From assembly GCF_001420695.1 (NCBI RefSeq), contig NZ_LJJB01000007.1, positions 457,890 through 521,889 of the forward strand: a stretch of DNA of 64,000 bases. The letters run 5' to 3'. The notes under the pieces were generated by a model. It had not been told where the DNA came from and made no database searches. It saw nothing but the letters and a program-made list of their open reading frames with translations. Position numbers and translations under genes: made by a program. The DNA comes from Brevibacillus choshinensis (GTDB taxonomy: Bacteria > Bacillota > Bacilli > Brevibacillales > Brevibacillaceae). This document shows positions 45,128 to 53,601 of this stretch, piece by piece (position 1 is the first letter of the stretch; each line of letters begins with the position of its first letter).

Positions 45128-45166
45128 CGAGCTCCGCCAAGTGCTTGGTGCCACCAAGTTTTCTAA
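45128..45166 (+). repeat. Right-end fragment of the dispersed repeat (copy D)
   Basis: Only the 3' module is present: GAGCTCCGCC, an imperfect partner GGTGCCACC, then CAAGTTTTCTAA. It begins three bases after the etfA terminator T-tract. Confidence 0.75.
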
Positions 45167-45340
45167 GCTGTCAAGTACGATAGACTGGATCGCCAGACGA
45201 AATAAGGCGGCATAAGACTGGATAGACTAAGCGTGAAGTGCGCACAAAGTGCTATGCGCCGTAGTCATTTTCAGTATGGGATGATATACTGATGCGTGTG
45301 GAACCTTTTCCCTTAATTGAATTCAAGGAGGTAACTTCTC

Positions 45341-45658
45341 ATGGCAATTGTAAATGGTACTGACCAAAACTTTTCCCAGGAAGTAGAGCAAGGCGGTACA
45401 GTCCTGGTTGACTTCTGGGCTCCATGGTGCGGCCCTTGCAAAATGATCGCTCCAGTATTGGAACAAATCGATAGCGAAGTGGGCTCCCAGCTCAAAATCG
45501 TGAAAGTAAACGTGGATGACAACCCAGGTTCTGCTGGACGTTTCGGCGTTATGTCCATCCCTACTCTGATCGTTTTCAAAGACGGTCAGCCAGTTGATAA
45601 AGTAATCGGCTTCCAACCAAAAGAAGCTCTGATGGCAACTGTTGGCAAACACCTGTAA
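45341..45658 (+). CDS. trxA: Thioredoxin
   Basis: A 105-residue classical thioredoxin with the active site WCGPC (LVDFWAPWCGPCKM), and cis-proline in MSIPTLIVFKDGQ. It is a cytoplasmic dithiol reductant for ribonucleotide reductase, methionine sulfoxide reductase and others. The ribosome site is AAGGAGGT. It follows the etf operon as in Bacillus subtilis, but has its own upstream region and terminator. Confidence 0.97.
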   Translation: MAIVNGTDQNFSQEVEQGGTVLVDFWAPWCGPCKMIAPVLEQIDSEVGSQLKIVKVNVDDNPGSAGRFGVMSIPTLIVFKDGQPVDKVIGFQPKEALMATVGKHL

Positions 45659-45680
45659 GAAAATAAAGGCAACAAATAAG

Positions 45681-45711
45681 AAACGACATCTACTCGTAGG
45701 TGTCGTTTTTT
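45681..45711 (+). terminator. Terminator of trxA
   Basis: AAACGACATCTAC/GTAGGTGTCGTTT, two-base loop, T-tract. Confidence 0.9.
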
Positions 45712-45960
45712 AATGCTGTTAAACTGTTAATGATTTCCTTTCGATGATAAAGGAAAAAGAAAATTGTCACATGATTGATTCAGGGCTGATAGGGCAAGGA
45801 TTGCAGAAATTTCAACAAGATCAGACAAATTCTGAACGATCGTTTGTCAAAAAACAAAGTTTAAAGGGAGAAAATTGTTTGCGTTTTCGTAATACATTGA
45901 TTAAAATTCTTATATTCAATTTTTTTAGAAAGATTTATAAAAATTAAGGGAGGATTTTCA
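45712..45960 (+). other. AT-rich leader region upstream of livK
   Basis: About 250 bases without a gene. It contains a TTTCCTTT...AAAGGAAA inverted repeat at 45734-45756 and A-rich stretches before the livK promoter. A CodY-like sequence (TTTTTTTAGAAAGAT, 10 of 15 matches) starts at 45920 but is too weak to call. Confidence 0.5.
45879..45907 (+). promoter_or_regulatory. Promoter of livK
   Basis: TTGCGT, a 17-base spacer and TAAAAT, preceded by A-tracts and about 50 bases before the livK start codon. Confidence 0.6.
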
Positions 45961-47157
45961 ATGAAAGGGTTCAGTTTAGTAAAGTCACTGGCAACAATTT
46001 CATTAGGTGCCGTTTTGATGGTAGGTTGTTCCAGCGGGAATAACGCAGCACCAGCAGCAAATGGAGGCGGATCGACTCCAGCACCGGCACCTGCAGCAGA
46101 AGCAAGCGGTGGAGAAATCAATGCCAAGATCGGTGTGGTTGGATTCCTGTCCGGTTCTGGTGCAGCGTATGGTGAAGCACAAAAAGCAGGCTTGGAACTG
46201 GCTCTGGGTGAGCTGAACGAAGCAAACAAAGGCAAACTCAAGATGGAATTGAAGTTTGAAGATTCTGGCGGAGAAAAAGAGGGTGCGATTAACGCTGTAA
46301 ATAAACTGATAAATCAGGATAATGTGGTAGCGATTATCGGACCAACGCTTTCCGGTGAGATGTTTGCTGCAGGTCCAGTTGCAAACGATGCTGAAGTTCC
46401 AATTTTCGGAATTTCTAACACTTCTGAAGGTATCAACGACATCGGGGAATACGTATTCCGCAACTCTCTTCCTGAATCCATCGCGATCCCTACTGCGATG
46501 AAAGCGGCTGTTGAGAAGAAAGGTCTGAAAAAGGTTGCTCTGATCTATGCATCCAACGATGACTTCTCCGTAAACGGCTACAAAGTGATGAAGGCAACTG
46601 CAGAAAAAATGGGTCTGGAAATCACGGGCGAAGCAACTTTTTCCAATGGCGATGTTGACTTCTCCGCTCAGCTGACCAAGCTGAAGCAAACAAACCCAGA
46701 TGGTCTTTTGGTTTCCGCTCTGTACAAAGAGGGCTCCATGGTTGTGAAAAAAGCTCGTGAACTGGGCATTACAGCAACGATCCTTGGCGGTAACGGCTTC
46801 AACAACCCGAAAGTATTTGAAATCGCTGGTCCTGCAGCGGATGGTCTGATCGTGGCAACTCCTTTCAGCCCTGAAAAACAAGACGACAAAGTACAAGCTT
46901 TCGTAAAAGCGTTCGAAGCGAAATACAACAAAAAGCCTGACCAATTTGCAGCTCAAGCGTATGACTCTCTCTACATCATGTCCCAATCTCTGTTGGGCGC
47001 TGGCAAAGCGGAGCGTGAAGAACTACGCGGTCAACTCGCACAGCTGAAAGACTTCAACGGTGTATCGGGTAAACTCTCCTTTGACGAGAAACGTAACCCA
47101 ATCGGCGATGCAGTAGTAGTCGTAGCAAAAGACGGTAAATTTGTTCCATTTGAATAG
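45961..47157 (+). CDS. livK: Branched-chain amino-acid ABC transporter, substrate-binding lipoprotein
   Basis: A 398-residue LivJ/LivK-type periplasmic-binding-fold protein. The lipobox is LMVGC, followed by a long Ala/Pro/Gly linker (about residues 24-50). The first fold begins NAKIGVVGFLSGSGAAYGEA. It captures leucine, isoleucine or valine, or a related amide, at the cell surface for LivHMGF. It is separated from livH by 270 bases with a hairpin and a repeat fragment, which could lower downstream expression relative to the abundant binding protein. Confidence 0.92.
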   Translation: MKGFSLVKSLATISLGAVLMVGCSSGNNAAPAANGGGSTPAPAPAAEASGGEINAKIGVVGFLSGSGAAYGEAQKAGLELALGELNEANKGKLKMELKFEDSGGEKEGAINAVNKLINQDNVVAIIGPTLSGEMFAAGPVANDAEVPIFGISNTSEGINDIGEYVFRNSLPESIAIPTAMKAAVEKKGLKKVALIYASNDDFSVNGYKVMKATAEKMGLEITGEATFSNGDVDFSAQLTKLKQTNPDGLLVSALYKEGSMVVKKARELGITATILGGNGFNNPKVFEIAGPAADGLIVATPFSPEKQDDKVQAFVKAFEAKYNKKPDQFAAQAYDSLYIMSQSLLGAGKAEREELRGQLAQLKDFNGVSGKLSFDEKRNPIGDAVVVVAKDGKFVPFE

Positions 47158-47165
47158 GGAAGGCT

Positions 47166-47192
47166 GCCCGGGGACTCCCGGGCTCTTCTTTC
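47166..47192 (+). terminator. Attenuating terminator between livK and livHMGF
   Basis: GCCCGGG-GACT-CCCGGGC, a very GC-rich stem followed by TCTTCTTTC. The interrupted T-tract suggests partial termination. Confidence 0.65.
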
Positions 47193-47252
47193 AAAGAGAA
47201 TGGGATATAAAAAAGTACGTCATCGAGAAACGCATGTCCTGAATGCTAGAAA

Positions 47253-47288
47253 GGGCTCCGTCTATTATGACGGAGCCAAGTTTTCTAA
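47253..47288 (+). repeat. Right-end fragment of the dispersed repeat (copy E)
   Basis: GGCTCCGTC-TATTAT-GACGGAGCC followed by AAGTTTTCTAA. Compared with copy B the stem carries a paired C-to-T/G-to-A change, keeping the hairpin perfect. Confidence 0.8.
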
Positions 47289-47426
47289 CTGGATCAGAAA
47301 GTATAAACGCCGATCTTTCGCTTGCTGATCCAGCGAGAATAACTTTCCGTAATGATGCGGTCTTCATAGATCATGAGGAGTGCGACTCGATAATCATGTA
47401 ACCACTTTACAGTGAGGTGAGTCAGT

Positions 47427-48293
47427 TTGTTTTGGCAGCAGTTAGTCAATGGCTTGACAGTAGGTAGCACTTATTCGTTGATTGCACTGGGCTATACGCT
47501 CATTTTCGGGGTCTTGGGCATCATTAATATGGCGCATGGGCAGATCTTTATTTTTGGCTCGCTGGTCGGACTCGTCTTGATGACGAGCATGCAGATGCCG
47601 CTGGGAGTTGCTCTCGTTGCGTCCATCATCATCTCTGCGCTTTTGGGACTTGTTTTGGAATATGCGGCATTGCGTCCCTTGCGCAAAAAGAATGTTCCTC
47701 ACTTGGCATCGTTGATCAGTACGATCGGTTTTGCGATTCTCATGGAAGAGGCGATGCACAAATTGTTCGGTGCGGACTCGCGTGCTTTTCCACAATCTTT
47801 TGGGGACAAGCCTTTTGATTTGGGTGTCATTCAAATACGAAGTGTAGATCTTGTTATTCTAGGAATTTCACTGGTCCTGATGTTTGTGCTCCACTTCTGG
47901 ATTCAAAAAACAAAAATGGGTAAAGCGATTCGTGCCACGTCGGAAAATACGGATACCGCCAACATCCTGGGAATTAATACGAATATGGTCATCATCATTA
48001 CTGTTATGCTGGCGTCCGCCCTCGGAGGTATCGCAGGGATCCTGATTGGAATGGCTTACTCCGCGCTGATTCCGACCATGGGGATGACCCTCGGATTCAA
48101 AGGCTTGGCCGTATTGATTCTGGGTGGTGTCGGTAGTATTCCAGGTGCCATGGTGTGTGGGGTATTGCTCGGAATTATCGAGGTCTTTACCGTTGCCTAT
48201 GGTGATTCATCCTATCGGGATGCAGTCGCGTTCGGCTTGATTATCGTGATTTTGTTGCTGAAACCGGAAGGACTATTTGGACGCAAAGCGTAA
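47427..48293 (+). CDS. livH: Branched-chain amino-acid ABC transporter, permease LivH
   Basis: A 288-residue permease with about eight membrane segments and the LivH signatures GLTVGSTYSLIALGYTLIFG, INMAHGQIFIFGS and RATSENTDTANILGIN. It forms the membrane channel with LivM. The start is TTG 47427 with AGGTGAG upstream. It begins the livHMGF operon; livM starts 13 bases after its stop codon. Confidence 0.94.
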   Translation: MFWQQLVNGLTVGSTYSLIALGYTLIFGVLGIINMAHGQIFIFGSLVGLVLMTSMQMPLGVALVASIIISALLGLVLEYAALRPLRKKNVPHLASLISTIGFAILMEEAMHKLFGADSRAFPQSFGDKPFDLGVIQIRSVDLVILGISLVLMFVLHFWIQKTKMGKAIRATSENTDTANILGINTNMVIIITVMLASALGGIAGILIGMAYSALIPTMGMTLGFKGLAVLILGGVGSIPGAMVCGVLLGIIEVFTVAYGDSSYRDAVAFGLIIVILLLKPEGLFGRKA

Positions 48294-48306
48294 GGAGGTG
48301 CAAACC

Positions 48307-49266
48307 ATGGATATCTTAAATCCCTATAATTTACAAGTACTCACGTTTATCTTATTAAACAGTATTTTGGCCATTAGTATCTATATCACGCTGTCGACAG
48401 GTCAGCTTTCACTGGGACATGCCGGCTTTATGAGCATTGGTGCTTTTACCGCAAGTATCTTGACCAAGCAAGCAGACATGCCATTGTTTATCGCGATCAT
48501 CATCGGTGGACTGGCTGCAGGGTTAATCGCGCTCTTGATCGGTGCACCTACGCTCAAGCTGCACGGCTTGTATTTGGCGATTGCGACACTCGGTTTCGGT
48601 GAGGTTATCCGCGTAATCTTCCTGAACATGAAGGTTACAAACGGTGCCCTGGGTCTTACAGGCTTGCAGTCGATCGGGAATTATCTCTACGATTTTGAGA
48701 AAGCGATCGGATTGAAGGCGCAAACGCTTGGCATCTCTGTCATGCAGATGAAGTCATTGTCTACCTTCCTGTTCATGGTGCTTTTGTTTGCTGTCATTCT
48801 GTTCCTTACCTTGCGTCTGAACCGCTCGCGATTGGGTCGAGCGTTTGAAGCGATCAAAGCAGATGAGACTGCTGCCCGTGCGATGGGTCTGCAGGTGGCT
48901 TACTACAAAATGCTCGCCTTTATCATCGGGTCAGTACTGGCAGGGGTATGTGGTGGCTTGTTTGCACATATCACTACGACCATTACGCCAGACGATTTTA
49001 ACTACCACAAAGTCGTAGAGATTTTGTCCTATGCGGTTATTGGGGGAAGCGAAGTCGTGTGGGGACCTCTGTTTGGTGCCTTGGTGTTGACTGCGCTGCC
49101 AGAAGTGCTGCGTGGATTGGCTGAGTACAAAATGCTCATGTACGGATTGATTATGGTGGGTGTCATGGCATTCCGTCCACATGGGTTGATTGGAACGGAT
49201 ACATTCCAAAAGCTTTTCCGTCGCCGCAAAGGCAAAACGGGAAATGAAGCGAAGGAGGGAATGTAA
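48307..49266 (+). CDS. livM: Branched-chain amino-acid ABC transporter, permease LivM
   Basis: A 319-residue permease with about nine membrane segments and the LivM motifs STGQLSLGHAGFMSIGAF and FEAIKADETAARAMGLQV. ATG 48307 lies behind GGAGGTG; the upstream in-frame codon at 48277 is inside livH. It forms the second half of the channel. LivG starts one base after its stop. Confidence 0.94.
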   Translation: MDILNPYNLQVLTFILLNSILAISIYITLSTGQLSLGHAGFMSIGAFTASILTKQADMPLFIAIIIGGLAAGLIALLIGAPTLKLHGLYLAIATLGFGEVIRVIFLNMKVTNGALGLTGLQSIGNYLYDFEKAIGLKAQTLGISVMQMKSLSTFLFMVLLFAVILFLTLRLNRSRLGRAFEAIKADETAARAMGLQVAYYKMLAFIIGSVLAGVCGGLFAHITTTITPDDFNYHKVVEILSYAVIGGSEVVWGPLFGALVLTALPEVLRGLAEYKMLMYGLIMVGVMAFRPHGLIGTDTFQKLFRRRKGKTGNEAKEGM

Positions 49267-49267
49267 C

Positions 49268-50029
49268 GTGCTATTGGAACTGAAGAACGTAGGGAAAAGC
49301 TTCGGTGGGATTACAGCCTTGCGGGACGTCTCCTTCGGTGTGCAGGAAGGCGAAATTGTCGGCTTGATTGGGCCGAATGGTGCAGGGAAAACAACGATTT
49401 TTAACATGGCGACAGGGATCTTCGCGCCTACGACAGGCACCTTCTCTTTTGGTGGGCAGCAGCTAAATGGGGTTGCACCCAACAAGATTACGGAGATGGG
49501 AATCGCGAGGACGTTTCAAAATATCCGCCTCTTTGGACATATGAGTGCACTCGACAACGTCAAGATCGGCTGCCATTCCCGGATGAAGGCAGGCTTTTGG
49601 GCAGCGCTCTTAAAAACTCCAGCGCAGCGTGCGGAAGAGCGTGACGTGGAGAAAAAGGCAGAGGCACTGCTCGAGTTCGTTGGTTTGTCTGATGTCCGTG
49701 ACGTGCGCTCTGATACGCTGGCATACGGTCAACAGCGTCGACTGGAAATCGCTCGGGCGCTGGCTACTGAGCCGAAGCTGCTGCTGCTCGATGAGCCGGC
49801 GGCGGGGATGATCGAGAGTGAAACGAAGTCTTTGATGGAACTAGTTCGTAAAATTCGTGACGATGGTATCACCGTACTCTTGGTTGAACACGATATGGGT
49901 CTGGTCATGAACCTTTGTGATAAAGTCGTTTGCATTAACTTTGGCGTCAAGATCGCTGATGGTACGCCAGCAGAGGTGCAAACCAATCAGGACGTAATTG
50001 AAGCCTACCTCGGCAAGGAGGAGGAATAA
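49268..50029 (+). CDS. livG: Branched-chain amino-acid ABC transporter, ATPase LivG
   Basis: A 253-residue ABC ATPase: Walker A GPNGAGKTT, Q-loop region ARTFQNIRLF, signature LAYGQQRRLEIARAL and Walker B LLLLDEPAAGM. The signature is LAYGQ rather than LSGGQ, as usual for LivG. The start is GTG 49268 with GAAGGAGG. It energises transport with LivF. Confidence 0.95.
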   Translation: MLLELKNVGKSFGGITALRDVSFGVQEGEIVGLIGPNGAGKTTIFNMATGIFAPTTGTFSFGGQQLNGVAPNKITEMGIARTFQNIRLFGHMSALDNVKIGCHSRMKAGFWAALLKTPAQRAEERDVEKKAEALLEFVGLSDVRDVRSDTLAYGQQRRLEIARALATEPKLLLLDEPAAGMIESETKSLMELVRKIRDDGITVLLVEHDMGLVMNLCDKVVCINFGVKIADGTPAEVQTNQDVIEAYLGKEEE

Positions 50030-50032
50030 AGC

Positions 50033-50746
50033 ATGCTGAGTATTCAAAACCTGACGACTTCCTACGGGCAGATCAAAGCGATCCGAGGAATTTCTCTGGA
50101 AGTGCCAGAGGGCAAAATCGTCTCTCTGATCGGAGCAAATGGTGCGGGCAAGACGACCACCATGCGGACGATCGCTGGTCAGCTGAAGCCGGAGAGCGGG
50201 AGCATCGTTTTCCGTGGTCAGCGCATTGACGGATCAAGGCCGCATCAGATCGTAAAAACCGGACTGGCACTCGTACCTGAGGGTCGTGCCATTCTCGGGA
50301 AAATGACAGTGCTGGAGAATCTGGAAATGGGTGCTTTTCAGCGCAATGACACGCAAGGCATCAAAGATGATATGGAAAAAATGATGGGTTGGTTTCCTAT
50401 CTTAAAGGAACGTTTGACGCAGCTTGGCGGAACGATGTCAGGGGGACAACAGCAGATGTTGGCGATCGCTCGCGCATTGATGTCCCGTCCGAAGCTGCTC
50501 TTGCTGGACGAGCCTTCCATGGGCTTGGCGCCAATCGTTGTATCCGATATTTTTAAAGTTATCAAGCAGATCAATGCGGAAGGTACGACTGTCCTGATTG
50601 TCGAGCAAAACGTCAAGCAAGCATTGAAAATTGCTGATTACGGATACGTACTGGAAGCAGGTCAAATCGTACTCGATGGCACCGCTGAATCGCTCTTGAA
50701 CGATGAGCGCGTCAAAGAGGCGTATTTAGGTGGCCGCAAGCATTAA
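50033..50746 (+). CDS. livF: Branched-chain amino-acid ABC transporter, ATPase LivF
   Basis: A 237-residue ABC ATPase: Walker A GANGAGKTTTM, signature MSGGQQQMLAIARAL and Walker B LLLLDEPSMGLAP. It starts four bases after livG behind GGAGGAGG. It is the last gene of the liv operon and is followed by a terminator. Confidence 0.95.
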   Translation: MLSIQNLTTSYGQIKAIRGISLEVPEGKIVSLIGANGAGKTTTMRTIAGQLKPESGSIVFRGQRIDGSRPHQIVKTGLALVPEGRAILGKMTVLENLEMGAFQRNDTQGIKDDMEKMMGWFPILKERLTQLGGTMSGGQQQMLAIARALMSRPKLLLLDEPSMGLAPIVVSDIFKVIKQINAEGTTVLIVEQNVKQALKIADYGYVLEAGQIVLDGTAESLLNDERVKEAYLGGRKH

Positions 50747-50763
50747 GAGAATCACGAAGAAAG

Positions 50764-50799
50764 AAACTGTCGCAGGTACCAATGGGCGGCAGTTTTTTT
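50764..50799 (+). terminator. Terminator of the liv operon
   Basis: AAACTGTCGC...GCGGCAGTTT stem and T-tract. Confidence 0.88.
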
Positions 50800-50878
50800 C
50801 GTTTCCGATCCGTGGTAACATGGAGAAGGAACGTATATTCTTATGGAGATAGGTAGTAGGAAGGGTGCTAACATTCCC

Positions 50879-51130
50879 ATGGCAGATAAAATGTCCCGTG
50901 AGCAAAAAGAATTTCTTACCCATCAAGTCCAGCGTTTTTTTCACGAGCAGCGTGGAGAGGATCTGGGGAACCTGGAGACGGAAGAGATGATTGATTTCTT
51001 TTGGAAGCAATTAGGGCCCATTCTCTATAATCAGGGTGTGCAGGATTGCCGGAAACTGATGCTCGAAAGATTTGCTTCCTTAGAAGACGAGCTATACGTG
51101 TTGGAAAAGCCCACAGCTACTGGTCGATAA
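50879..51130 (+). CDS. DUF2164 family protein
   Basis: A small helical protein of 83 residues if started at ATG 50879. The longer in-frame start at 50843 adds 12 residues and neither has a strong ribosome site. The pattern matches DUF2164: LTHQVQRFFHEQRGEDLGNLETEEMIDFF, then GPILYNQGVQDCRKLML and a terminal LEDELYVLE. No function is known. It lies between liv and uvrC and may be transcribed with uvrC. Confidence 0.8.
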   Translation: MADKMSREQKEFLTHQVQRFFHEQRGEDLGNLETEEMIDFFWKQLGPILYNQGVQDCRKLMLERFASLEDELYVLEKPTATGR

Positions 51131-51173
51131 ATGAAATGGGTACGATAATGAACGGCAAAAGGAGGGAGCAGCA

Positions 51174-52955
51174 CTGAACAGCTCCTTGAAAGATAAACTG
51201 GCTGTATTGCCTGAGAAGCCAGGCTGCTACCTGATGAAAAACAAGAACGGGGAAATCATCTACGTGGGGAAGGCAAAAGTGCTGAAAAACCGCGTCCGTT
51301 CTTATTTCACCGGCAGCCACAACGGGAAGACACAGCTGTTGGTCAGTGAGATTGTCGATTTTGAATATATCGTCGTCTCCTCCGCGATTGAAGCATTGGT
51401 CCTGGAGTGCAACCTGATTAAGCAGCACAACCCACGATACAATGTCATGCTGCGGGATGACAAAACGTATCCTTACATCAAGATTACGAATGAACAGCAA
51501 CCTCGTCTGGAAATCACGCGCAAGGTCATCAAGGACAAAGCGCGCTATTTTGGTCCGTATCCAAACGCCGGGGCAGCATCGGAAGTGAAAAAGCTTCTGG
51601 ATCGGCTGTACCCACTGCGTAAGTGCCGCACGATGCCCAAGCAGGTGTGTTTGTACTATCACATGGGTCAATGTCTGGCGCCCTGTGTACAAGATGTCTC
51701 TGCTGTGGAGAATCAACGGCTTGTCGAGGAAATCAGCAAGTTTCTCGACGGTGGCCACGAGGAAATGAAGCAGCAGCTGACGGAAAAAATGATGCATGCT
51801 GCTGAGAGCATGGAATTCGAGCGTGCCAAAGAGTACCGTGATCAAATCAAAAATATCGAAGCGGTCATGGAGAAGCAAAAAGTAACGCTGACCGATACGG
51901 TAGACAGAGACATCATCGGCTATGCCGTGGAAAAGGGCTGGATGTGCGTTCAAGTGTTTTACATGCGCCAAGGCAAAATGATCGAGCGAGATACAACTTC
52001 GTTTCCTTATTATGGAGACGAAGAAGAGGATTTCATGTCGTACGTGAGTCAGTTCTACTATGACAAGCAGAATGCGTTGCCCAAGGAAATCCTACTACCG
52101 GAGCAGAGCGATCCCGATTTGCTGGGAGAATGGCTGGGAATCAAAGTACATTCTCCGAAACGGAGTAAAAAGCGTGAGCTCGTCCAAATGGCATCGGAGA
52201 ACGCTAGAATCGCCCTGCAGGAGAAGTTTGCTCTGATGTCCAAGGATGACGCCCGCACGATTCAGGCTGTCCATAACCTGGGCCATATTCTCGGGATTGG
52301 CACACCTAATCGGATCGAAGCGTTTGACAACTCGAATATTCAGGGAACAGAGCCCGTGTCGGCGATGATCGTCTTTACAGATGGCCGTCCAGATAAAAAG
52401 GAATACCGCAAATTTAAAATCAAGACCGTAGAAGGGCCGGATGATTACGGCTCCATGCGAGAAGTCATCCGTCGTCGCTATTCGCGTTTGTTAAAAGAGA
52501 GTGGCTCCATGCCTGACCTGATTGTCATCGACGGCGGCAAAGGTCAAATCAGCGCGGCTATGGACGTCCTGGAGAACGAGCTGGGCCTCTACATCCCTGT
52601 CTGCGGTCTCGCCAAAGACGATAAGCACAAGACGGCTCAGCTGATGTTTGGCGACCCACCAGAGCCTGTGGAGCTGAAGCGGGACAGCTATGAATTCTAT
52701 CTGCTCCAACGTGTCCAGGACGAAGTTCACCGGTTTGCGATTACGTTTCACCGTCAGTCACGCACGAAAACGATGCTCTCCTCCCAGCTCGATGAGATTC
52801 CTGGCATCGGAGAAAAGCGTCGCAAGCTGTTGTTTACGCACTTTGGCTCCTTGAAAAAAATGCGGGAAGCGACGGTGGAAGATTTCCGGCAGCTGGGGAT
52901 CGGAGACAAGCTGGCCAAAGAAATTATTACCCATTTGCACAAGCTTGAATCCTGA
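51174..52955 (+). CDS. uvrC: Excinuclease ABC subunit C (UvrC)
   Basis: About 593 residues. Domains in order are a GIY-YIG nuclease ([20 protein letters not shown]), a UVR motif ([18 protein letters not shown]), an RNase-H-like endonuclease ([34 protein letters not shown]) and tandem helix-hairpin-helix ([19 protein letters not shown]). It makes both incisions in nucleotide excision repair. The best start is CTG 51174: AAGGAGGG lies seven bases upstream, and [20 protein letters not shown] then aligns with the NKQLKEKLALLPDQPGCYLM start of the Bacillus protein. TTG 51186 is possible but too far from the site. Confidence 0.93.
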   Translation: MNSSLKDKLAVLPEKPGCYLMKNKNGEIIYVGKAKVLKNRVRSYFTGSHNGKTQLLVSEIVDFEYIVVSSAIEALVLECNLIKQHNPRYNVMLRDDKTYPYIKITNEQQPRLEITRKVIKDKARYFGPYPNAGAASEVKKLLDRLYPLRKCRTMPKQVCLYYHMGQCLAPCVQDVSAVENQRLVEEISKFLDGGHEEMKQQLTEKMMHAAESMEFERAKEYRDQIKNIEAVMEKQKVTLTDTVDRDIIGYAVEKGWMCVQVFYMRQGKMIERDTTSFPYYGDEEEDFMSYVSQFYYDKQNALPKEILLPEQSDPDLLGEWLGIKVHSPKRSKKRELVQMASENARIALQEKFALMSKDDARTIQAVHNLGHILGIGTPNRIEAFDNSNIQGTEPVSAMIVFTDGRPDKKEYRKFKIKTVEGPDDYGSMREVIRRRYSRLLKESGSMPDLIVIDGGKGQISAAMDVLENELGLYIPVCGLAKDDKHKTAQLMFGDPPEPVELKRDSYEFYLLQRVQDEVHRFAITFHRQSRTKTMLSSQLDEIPGIGEKRRKLLFTHFGSLKKMREATVEDFRQLGIGDKLAKEIITHLHKLES

Positions 52956-53024
52956 CAACTTGGCAAAAAGGAATTGAACCTCTCCCCGCTCCGTGATATA
53001 ATGCCTTTCAAACAGAATAGTTAG

Positions 53025-53048
53025 CCTCACTTCCATTATGGAGTGAGG
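53025..53048 (+). promoter_or_regulatory. Hairpin overlapping the 5' strand of the lysine riboswitch P1
   Basis: CCTCACTTCC...GGAGTGAGG. Its right arm contains the P1 5' strand (TGAGGTAG region), so the two structures compete. Confidence 0.45.
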
Positions 53049-53225
53049 TAGAGGCGCGAAAACCAAGAGTACCTCCCTGAGATCGGGAATCTATGAAGGG
53101 TATGGGAAAGGGGAATTCGCCGAAGTGTGAAGAAAGACCCGATTTTCTTCATGCTGGGTCTGCGTTGAACAAACGCAGGACTGTCATCTCGGCAATCACC
53201 AGTTGCTAGATGGAGTGCTATCTCA
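53044..53225 (+). promoter_or_regulatory. Lysine riboswitch (L-box) of lysC
   Basis: The conserved L-box core is present: GTAGAGGCGCG, AAGAGTA, GAAAGGGGAATTCGCCGAAG and TGGAGTGCTATCTCA. P1 pairs TGAGGTAG (53044) with CTATCTCA (53218). The next gene, lysC, catalyses the first step of lysine synthesis, and a terminator follows at 53318. Lysine binding should favour termination. Confidence 0.95.
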
Positions 53226-53304
53226 CGGTGTGTCAGTGTGAGTCATGACGGATGGTTTTGTCATGCTGTGCGCTGGCCGCGTGTATTGGAAGGGAGGAAC
53301 CGGG

Positions 53305-53319
53305 ATGTCGAAACAATAG
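53305..53319 (+). CDS. Possible leader mini-ORF (MSKQ) abutting the lysC terminator
   Basis: ATG TCG AAA CAA TAG with a strong GGGAGGAA site seven bases upstream. The stop codon overlaps the first bases of the terminator stem. A ribosome there would cover the stem's left arm. It could also be a chance occurrence; it has no known counterpart in other L-box leaders that I can cite. Confidence 0.35.
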   Translation: MSKQ

Positions 53320-53357
53320 GCAGCGGCAGGTACTATTCCTAGTCGGTGCCTTTTCTT
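53318..53357 (+). terminator. Riboswitch-controlled terminator of lysC
   Basis: AGGCAGCGGCAGG pairs with CCTAGTCGGTGCCT (one mismatch and one bulge), then TTTCTT. It lies 90 bases after the L-box aptamer. Confidence 0.75.
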
Positions 53358-53362
53358 ATACA

Positions 53363-53496
53363 GATAGGAATTTATAAGAATCCTATCCAGTACAAGTGCA
53401 ACATAGCGAGACTTCGAACGAAGTGAGAGAAAGCGAGACTTGTGCCCTTTGGGTACTAAGGCTCCGCCAAAAAGCCTGGCGTAGCCAAGTTTTCTA
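53363..53496 (+). repeat. Dispersed 133-bp repeat, copy C (between L-box terminator and lysC)
   Basis: GATAGGA...TCCTATC left palindrome (paired A-to-G/T-to-C change relative to copy B), AGTGCAACATAGCGAGACTT-type core, ACTTCGAACGAAGT and AGCGAGACTTGTGCCC. The right hairpin is GGCTCCGCC...GGCGTAGCC, then AAGTTTTCTAG. It begins six bases after the lysC terminator and ends about 100 bases before lysC. Confidence 0.92.
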
Positions 53497-53601
53497 GTAG
53501 CGTGAATGATTACGGTATGAACATAGAGAAAAAAGAAAACCATACGAGTATAGGATAAAACCACCAATGAATGGGATAACAGGAAAAGGGAGAGAAGCCT
53601 C

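Noticed and set aside
45920-45934. CodY box in front of livK
   Set aside because: Only 10 of 15 positions match in an AT-rich region; not distinguishable from chance.
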